Shown in pieces: positions 58,913 to 64,000 of a DNA stretch of 64,000 nt. The notes under the pieces are model-generated. The model was not told the origin of the DNA. It saw nothing but the letters and a program-made list of their open reading frames with translations, and did no database searches. Made by a program: the position numbers and the translations under genes. This DNA comes from Pantoea sp. alder81 (GTDB lineage: Bacteria; Pseudomonadota; Gammaproteobacteria; Enterobacterales; Enterobacteriaceae). Every line of letters starts with the position of its first letter. The stretch's first letter is position 1. The DNA lies in contig NZ_JAIUDA010000001.1 in assembly GCF_020179835.1 (NCBI RefSeq), forward strand, positions 124,001 to 188,000, written 5' to 3'.

Positions 58913-59206
58913 CTACAAATGCAGCTCGTCTTGCTTTTTGGTGTAAGTCCGTGGCGTGCGGGCTTCGCGTTTTAGCGTGAGCTGGCGCTGCTGATAATAG
59001 TGGAACAGCATTCCCAGACCCAATCCCAGCAGGGCTAGCGGCAGTAAGCTGTAGTAAATATCGACAGGCAATAAGAGCAACAGTGCGCCCCCCGCCAGCA
59101 TTATCGTCAGTGCCGACATCACCCAGGTGTAACGGATAAACAGCCACACCAAAATCGCGAAAATAACGACATCGCGCAGGTTCAAATCGAGGTTTTGCAA
59201 CACCAT
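58913..59206 (-). CDS. Small membrane protein of unknown function
   Basis: 97 residues from ATG 59206: three hydrophobic stretches (VVIFAILVWLFIRYTWV, ALTIMLAGGALLLLLPV, SLLPLALLGLGLGMLF) and a basic tail with TYTKKQ. I do not recognise the family. Starts upstream (59317, 59338) are in frame and cannot be excluded. Convergent with the DUF2236 gene, divergent from the SUFU-domain gene. Confidence 0.6.
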   Translation of the reverse strand: MVLQNLDLNLRDVVIFAILVWLFIRYTWVMSALTIMLAGGALLLLLPVDIYYSLLPLALLGLGLGMLFHYYQQRQLTLKREARTPRTYTKKQDELHL

Positions 59207-59431
59207 GCTGGGCAGCTCCGTAAGGAGGAATGTGCAGACAATAGCATGCGAAGCGGCAAATGAATCGCGAATTAATTTGAAGTTTGTCAGGGCGTTGTGC
59301 TGGCATTCATCAGTCATTCTCAAGCTTCCTGACTGCACTTTGAGAGTTTTACCCTTGTGTCACGTGGTGCGAGTGCCGATCCTGCTCTATTCTCAGGGAA
59401 AATGGATCCCTCAAGGCTTTGTCGAGGCGTT

Positions 59432-60541
59432 ATGACACACCAACCTCTGATTGCTGAGGTGCCAAATCAGCAAAACACACTCACCGCCATCGTCGAACAG
59501 GATGCGCGCACGGCCTACTTTTACATCTGGCCGAACGATCTGTTTCGCAGCCAGTACGCGGTGCGCGGCTGCTGGCTGCGCAATCTGCTGCCAGCACCGG
59601 CGCGTGAAGATCGCGAAGCGATGGAGCAGGGCATTGCACCCCTGTTGAGCGCAGAATACTGCCGCACGCTGGAAGCCGAACCGATGCTCGATCCAGCTGG
59701 TTTGCAAATATTGTGGGAGCCGAGCGATGACGGTGCAGCGCTGTGGTACTACGGTCAACTGCTGGCGGTGATCCCCGGCTGGAGTCTGTATCAGGACAAG
59801 CAGGTGAGTTTCTCTGCAGCCTGTATCAAAGAGAATCGTCTGACTGCACCACTCGGCTCGGCCTCCACCAATGATTACTACGCGCGCGCCGAGCAGCAGC
59901 GCCATTTCTGGCGTGACTGGCATGATGGCCATCTGTGGGATGTGGTGCAGCGCGAGCTGACGCAGTGCTATCAGGCACAGTTTGGTGAGTCAGTGAAGTA
60001 TTACGCCATCGATCAAGGCAGCTGGCCGCCGATGGCCATTTCCCAGCACTGGCATAATGGCGTGTGGTATTTTCTCACCCTCGGTATGGGAATTCGTCCC
60101 ATGCCGCAGGTGGATTATCTGTTTGATGAGTTGGCCCCGCAGTACCGCCGTGTTGAGCTGGCGATGGCGGTGGACGGCGAAGTGATGACGGAAGCCAATG
60201 CGGTGCAGATGGCCAGCGCGCTGGCCGAGTTCGCGCACTTGCCGTGGGCGCGTCTGACGTGGATTGGCGAAGGGCATACACTGGCATCAGAAGTGGCGCC
60301 AGTGGGCTTCGAGAGTTTCCTGCTGGCCAATGGTCTGGCACCGGAAGCGGCCCAGTTCCGTTTGCCCAAGCGCGATGGCGATCGCCCGAATCTGCTGTGG
60401 GCGACACCAATCACCGAAGCGGAACGCCAGTTTGCTCAGGCTGACGATCGCGGTGGACAACAGCTGCTGCAGCGCTTGCAGGCGGAGGGCAATGACCATG
60501 TGTTTCGGCCACGTCAGGAAGTGGTGGAGCCGCCGCAATAG
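59432..60541 (+). CDS. Suppressor-of-fused (SUFU) domain protein
   Basis: 369 residues, cytoplasmic. The C-terminal half (about 190-360) resembles bacterial SUFU domains: YRRVELAMAV, then TWIGEGHTLASEVAPVGFESFLL and PITEAERQFAQADDRGGQQLLQ, the last being the typical SUFU ending. Bacterial SUFU proteins often occur as immunity proteins beside polymorphic toxins, but no toxin gene is adjacent. The N-terminal half is not recognised. A GAGG motif precedes ATG 59432; the longer frame from 59357 has no site. Family call is from memory of motif order only. Confidence 0.6.
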   Translation: MTHQPLIAEVPNQQNTLTAIVEQDARTAYFYIWPNDLFRSQYAVRGCWLRNLLPAPAREDREAMEQGIAPLLSAEYCRTLEAEPMLDPAGLQILWEPSDDGAALWYYGQLLAVIPGWSLYQDKQVSFSAACIKENRLTAPLGSASTNDYYARAEQQRHFWRDWHDGHLWDVVQRELTQCYQAQFGESVKYYAIDQGSWPPMAISQHWHNGVWYFLTLGMGIRPMPQVDYLFDELAPQYRRVELAMAVDGEVMTEANAVQMASALAEFAHLPWARLTWIGEGHTLASEVAPVGFESFLLANGLAPEAAQFRLPKRDGDRPNLLWATPITEAERQFAQADDRGGQQLLQRLQAEGNDHVFRPRQEVVEPPQ

Positions 60542-60632
60542 TCCTCTTTGCGGGCTGTTGCCCGCACGCTGAGCAGTAAGCGCAACGTTAGTCACCCTCC
60601 TAATGATCACCTAAATCAACTATTTGCATTTT

Positions 60633-60648
60633 TGTGATCTTGCTCACC
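60633..60648. promoter_or_regulatory. CRP-like site before the chemoreceptor gene
   Basis: TGTGA-TCTTGC-TCACC matches the CRP consensus TGTGA-N6-TCACA with one mismatch. It ends at the -35 of the FliA-type promoter. Confidence 0.65.
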
Positions 60649-60675
60649 TCAAGTTCCTCTGTAACACGCCGTTAA
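60649..60675 (+). promoter_or_regulatory. FliA (sigma-28) type promoter of the chemoreceptor gene
   Basis: TCAAGTTC, 11 bp, GCCGTTAA: two short departures from the flagellar class-3 consensus TAAAGTTT-N11-GCCGATAA, with exact spacing, 41 bp before the ATG. Confidence 0.78.
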
Positions 60676-60716
60676 CCTCGATCAGGCAACTCGCCAACCA
60701 GGGTAAGGGCACACTG

Positions 60717-62612
60717 ATGTTAAAAACTACACAATCTCGTTTTACCGCGACGCTGGTCGCATTTTTCGTGGTCCTGATGCTGGTTACCGTGGTGGTGATC
60801 AATCAGTTTATCGCTCCGCAGTTAACGCAAAATGAGAGCCGTCTGGTGCGTTATGAAGTGGACGGCCTGGCAGGACGCATCGTTGAACAGATGAACCGCG
60901 TGCAGGCGCAGCAGCGTGCCATCACCGAGGCTGCTGGCGTGATGGATAGCGCGGCGATTGATACCTTGCTGCCTGCGCTGGTGAACCAGTATCAGGACAG
61001 TAACGTGTTTGGTGGCGGAATCTGGCCGCTGCCGAATCGTCGCGATCCGGCGAAAGAGAAAGACAGTTCGTTCTTCGCCCGTAACGCCAGCAATCAGTTG
61101 CAGGTCAACACTTACTGGAACTCGGATGCGGCCGACAAATACTGGGAGCAGCCGTGGTACAAAGACGGCATGGCTGCTGCCAAAGGTCAGTGTGCCTGGG
61201 CCAAAGCCTATCAGGATGCGGCCAGCCCGCAGCCGCGTACCAACTGTGCGATGGCGATTTATCGCGACGGCACCGTATGGGGCGTGGCGACCATCGACGT
61301 GACGCTCGGCTTCTTCAATCAGCTGGCGAAACAGATGGGCGATGCGATTCAGGGTCGCGTGTTAATCGTCGAAGCGGATGGCAAAGTGGTGGGGAACGCC
61401 GCGCTGATGGATGGCACGCCGAAACTGGAAAATCTCTCTGATACGCAACTGCCGATGGCGGGTGCGCTGAAAGGTTTGCTGAGCCAGGCGGGCAATCAAC
61501 CGATGCAAACCACCTTCAAAGGTGAAGATGGTGAGCACACGCTGTTCCTGCAGGCGATTGCGGGTAGCCCGTGGTATCTCGCCAGCGATGTGCCATCCAG
61601 CCTGTTGGATGCACAGACTCACAGCATGCTGACCCGACTCGGTCTGGTGCAGATCCCGCTGGCGGTGATCCTGCTGCTGGTGCTGCTCGGCTTCGTACGC
61701 GCCATGATGAAGCGTCTCAGCCTGCTGAACCGCAATATCGAAGCACTCTCGACCGGCGGCGCAGATTTAACCCAGCGTCTGCCTGCCAGCAACAGCCCGG
61801 AATTTAACGCAGTGGCGCAGAGTTTTAACCAGTTTATTGAGTATCTGCAGGGCCTGATGCGTCAGGTCGGCGACAGCGCACTGGCGATCACCTCTGCCTC
61901 GCGTGAAATTGCCAGCGGCAACGCCGATCTGTCTGCGCGTACCGAATCGCAGGCCAGTTCAATTGTCGAAACCGCGGCTTCAATGGAGGAGCTGACCGGC
62001 ACGGTACGTCAGAACGCCGACAATGCTACCCACGCCAATCAACTGGCGGACGGTGCCTCGCAGGTGGCGGCACGCGGAACGGACGTGGTGCGTCAGGTGG
62101 TCACCACCATGGGCGCGATTAACCACTCATCACGTAAAGTGGTGGACATCATCAGCGTGATTGACAGCATCGCCTTCCAGACCAATATTCTCGCACTCAA
62201 CGCGGCGGTAGAAGCGGCGCGTGCGGGTGAGCAGGGGCGTGGATTTGCCGTGGTGGCGTCAGAAGTGCGTAATCTGGCGCAGCGCTCCGCTAACTCGGCG
62301 CGTGAGATTAAGAAGCTGATTGAGGAGTCGGTGGCCAATATCGATACTGGCAGCCAGTTGGTGGAACAAGCCGGTCAGACTATGGATGAGCTGATGCAGG
62401 GCGTCAGCAGCGTCACCACTTTGATGAGCGAAATCATGTCTGCCAGTCGCGAGCAGAGTATGGGGATTGAGCAGGTTAACCTGGCAATCACGCAGCTGGA
62501 TGGCAGCACCCAGCAGAACGCCGCGCTGGTCGAGCAGGTGTCGGCTGCCGCGCGCGCCATGGAAGAGCAGAGCGTACAGCTGGAACTGGTGGTGCAGAGC
62601 TTTAAGTTGTAA
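60717..62612 (+). CDS. Methyl-accepting chemotaxis protein
   Basis: 631-residue transmembrane chemoreceptor. Helix 1 near residues 12-30, a large periplasmic ligand domain of dCache type (about 35-300; [20 protein letters not shown]), helix 2 near 310-330, HAMP domain, and a cytoplasmic signalling domain. The hairpin tip is [20 protein letters not shown]. The C-terminus ends VQSFKL without the NWETF-type CheR-docking pentapeptide. Ligand unknown; dCache receptors commonly bind amino acids or organic acids. AAGGG precedes the ATG. Control by FliA and possibly CRP is suggested by the sites upstream. Confidence 0.93.
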   Translation: MLKTTQSRFTATLVAFFVVLMLVTVVVINQFIAPQLTQNESRLVRYEVDGLAGRIVEQMNRVQAQQRAITEAAGVMDSAAIDTLLPALVNQYQDSNVFGGGIWPLPNRRDPAKEKDSSFFARNASNQLQVNTYWNSDAADKYWEQPWYKDGMAAAKGQCAWAKAYQDAASPQPRTNCAMAIYRDGTVWGVATIDVTLGFFNQLAKQMGDAIQGRVLIVEADGKVVGNAALMDGTPKLENLSDTQLPMAGALKGLLSQAGNQPMQTTFKGEDGEHTLFLQAIAGSPWYLASDVPSSLLDAQTHSMLTRLGLVQIPLAVILLLVLLGFVRAMMKRLSLLNRNIEALSTGGADLTQRLPASNSPEFNAVAQSFNQFIEYLQGLMRQVGDSALAITSASREIASGNADLSARTESQASSIVETAASMEELTGTVRQNADNATHANQLADGASQVAARGTDVVRQVVTTMGAINHSSRKVVDIISVIDSIAFQTNILALNAAVEAARAGEQGRGFAVVASEVRNLAQRSANSAREIKKLIEESVANIDTGSQLVEQAGQTMDELMQGVSSVTTLMSEIMSASREQSMGIEQVNLAITQLDGSTQQNAALVEQVSAAARAMEEQSVQLELVVQSFKL

Positions 62613-62698
62613 GGCTGGGCGATTTACCACAAGTGATAACGCAATCTGGTGCCGCTCAGGGGCCGGCGGTCCTCGCGCCGCTGACGCTGTGCCCTCAC

Positions 62699-63766
62699 TC
62701 ACGGAAACGCGTTACGAATCTCCTCACGCGCGGCATGGCGGGTGGCATTCGCCACCGTGCCGCGATCCACCAACTTACCCTGCAACAACAGATTGTAAAT
62801 CGACGACTGCGGACGATTGAGGCGATTCTGGATCAGCTGGATCGCTTCATAACCCAGCTCGCGACACGGCACCGCAAAGCCGGTGATCGGCATCTCCGGC
62901 GATCCCTCCAGTCGACTGGCTAGATCTGTGGTCATCAGCGAAATATCTTCGGGAATACGCAATCCGCGTGACAGCAGTGCGTTCTGCACGCCGGTAATAA
63001 TGCCTTTGCCGCCAGGCAGAATGACATCTGGCCACTGATCGCGTGGGTGCGCATCCAGCCATTGATTCAGCGCGATCTCGGTGTCCTGCGAGGAGTAGGC
63101 TTCGATGACGATCAAATCCTGCTGCGCATTAAACGGCATATGAAAATGGCGATAGGCGTCTTTGATCCCCTCCAGCCGCAAAAACAGCGTTTCGCGTCGC
63201 AGGCAGGTCACGGTCAACACCCGGCGATGGCCTTGCTCAAACAGATGCTGCATGGCGCTAAAGCCAATCGCCCGATGATCGGGTGACACCGCATCCAGCC
63301 GCATATCTTTATCGCGTGAGTTAATCAGCACACAGGGTTTCCCGAGTGACGCCGCCAGACTGAAGATGGCTTGATCGTCGGTGCCGATAATGATGATGGC
63401 GCTGATGTTTTTTGCTCCCGCTTTCTCCAGAAACAGCTTCACATCGGCGCGCTGCTCCTCTAACGGACAATAGCTGATATGCACATCATGTGATGCGCAG
63501 GCTTCTGCAATCCCGCGTGTCACTTCATGGTAAAAGAGATCGCCACGCGGCGTGAAAGTGCGTCCTGGCGCAAACACCACAATGTCATTGATCAGCAGAC
63601 GACCACTTACCATCTCCTGCAATACGCCGAGTCGACGGGCACAGTCGACGATGGCCTCACGCGCTTTATCGCTGGTGTAGGATTTGCCGCTCAATACGCG
63701 CGAAACGGTGCTGACCGAATACCCGGTCACTGCTGAAATTTCGTCCATTCTGAGCTTGCCGGCCAT
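62699..63766 (-). CDS. LacI-family transcriptional regulator
   Basis: 355 residues. N-terminal helix-turn-helix MDEISAVTGYSVSTVSRVLSG with hinge, then a periplasmic-binding-protein-like effector domain (IVVFAPGR, AIIIIGTDD, AIGFSAMQHLFEQGHRRV, DVILPGGKGI). Divergent from the gene at the right edge, which it probably regulates; the effector is likely a sugar or its phosphate. I could not identify a clear operator in the 196-bp gap. Confidence 0.92.
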   Translation of the reverse strand: MAGKLRMDEISAVTGYSVSTVSRVLSGKSYTSDKAREAIVDCARRLGVLQEMVSGRLLINDIVVFAPGRTFTPRGDLFYHEVTRGIAEACASHDVHISYCPLEEQRADVKLFLEKAGAKNISAIIIIGTDDQAIFSLAASLGKPCVLINSRDKDMRLDAVSPDHRAIGFSAMQHLFEQGHRRVLTVTCLRRETLFLRLEGIKDAYRHFHMPFNAQQDLIVIEAYSSQDTEIALNQWLDAHPRDQWPDVILPGGKGIITGVQNALLSRGLRIPEDISLMTTDLASRLEGSPEMPITGFAVPCRELGYEAIQLIQNRLNRPQSSIYNLLLQGKLVDRGTVANATRHAAREEIRNAFP

Positions 63767-63962
63767 AGTGTGATCCCGATCCCAATCAATGTTTGCAATT
63801 TTTTGCAGACGCAGTGGACTGATATTAAGACGGTTTTACATTTGGTTCACAAACTCCCGCATCGCTCTGCGAGCATTCTCACAAAAACAGATTGTCCGAC
63901 CCGCAGCGCTTTTTTATGTTCCTCGCAGACACCTCAACAGCGGTTATCGGCGGAGAATCACG

Positions 63963-64000
63963 ATGTTAAAAATTGCGATAGTGGGCATGGGCAACATTGC
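63963..64000 (+). CDS. Start of a Rossmann-fold protein, possibly Gfo/Idh/MocA oxidoreductase (cut by window edge)
   Basis: Only 12 codons are visible: MLKIAIVGMGNI, with the GxGxxG-type dinucleotide-binding start typical of Gfo/Idh/MocA dehydrogenases. CGGAG precedes the ATG. Next to a divergent LacI-type regulator, a sugar or inositol catabolic role is likely but unproven. Confidence 0.6.
   Translation, partial: MLKIAIVGMGNI

Noticed and set aside
60549..60566. Hairpin TGCGGGC-TGTT-GCCCGCA after the SUFU gene as terminator
   Set aside because: The stem is perfect but no T-tract follows, so intrinsic termination is not supported.

Overview
The window is a gene-dense, GC-rich enterobacterial chromosome segment. 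Gene order and protein sequences closely follow Escherichia coli, but several accessory genes and the missing galE point to Erwiniaceae, most likely Pantoea or a near relative. This assignment is inferred from remembered family sequences and gene order, not from a search. I see no rRNA, tRNA, CRISPR array, insertion sequence or prophage.

Region 1 (1-37 kb) is nearly the E. coli 17-min neighbourhood. It opens with an EvgS/BvgS-type two-component system (sensor truncated by the left edge) and ybgS. Then come aroG, gpmA, galM-galK-galT (no galE), modF-modE, acrZ, modABC, ybhA, pgl, ybhB, bioA/bioBFCD, an orphan ABC ATPase, uvrB, ybhK, moaABCDE, a DUF1615 lipoprotein, ybhL, ybhN-clsB-ybhP, ybhQ and rhlE. 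Central themes are galactose use, molybdate uptake with molybdenum cofactor synthesis, and biotin synthesis. Several regulatory sites can be read directly: two GalR/GalS-type operators, two ModE boxes (modA, moaA), a Moco riboswitch before moaA, the BirA operator between bioA and bioB, and a LexA box plus DnaA boxes before uvrB.

Region 2 (37-64 kb) is a mosaic based on the E. coli 48-min order (dusC, yohF, yohD, yohC, pbpG, dld, bglX). The dusC-yohF interval carries an orphan glycosyltransferase with AT-rich upstream DNA, an MFS exporter, polyphosphate kinase 2, a Pit phosphate transporter, a CorA-type transporter, the L,D-transpeptidase ldtB and a GH15 glucosidase. A DUF3772/MscS channel separates pbpG from dld. 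After bglX come an MpaB-type oxygenase, a small membrane protein, a SUFU-domain protein, a chemoreceptor with a FliA-type promoter and an adjacent CRP-like site, a LacI-family regulator, and a divergent gene cut by the right edge.

The most unusual non-coding signal is a family of small palindromes with the frame GTAGGG-arm-CAT-NN-ATG-arm'. They sit at six intergenic loci, always just downstream of a gene end and mostly between convergent genes. Their arm sequences differ from copy to copy while pairing is kept, and two loci are tandem arrays with periods of about 54 and 50 bp. Other points of interest are lytic-transglycosylase-like motifs in the DUF1615 lipoprotein, an orphan ABC ATPase with a degenerate signature motif, and the chemoreceptor promoter.
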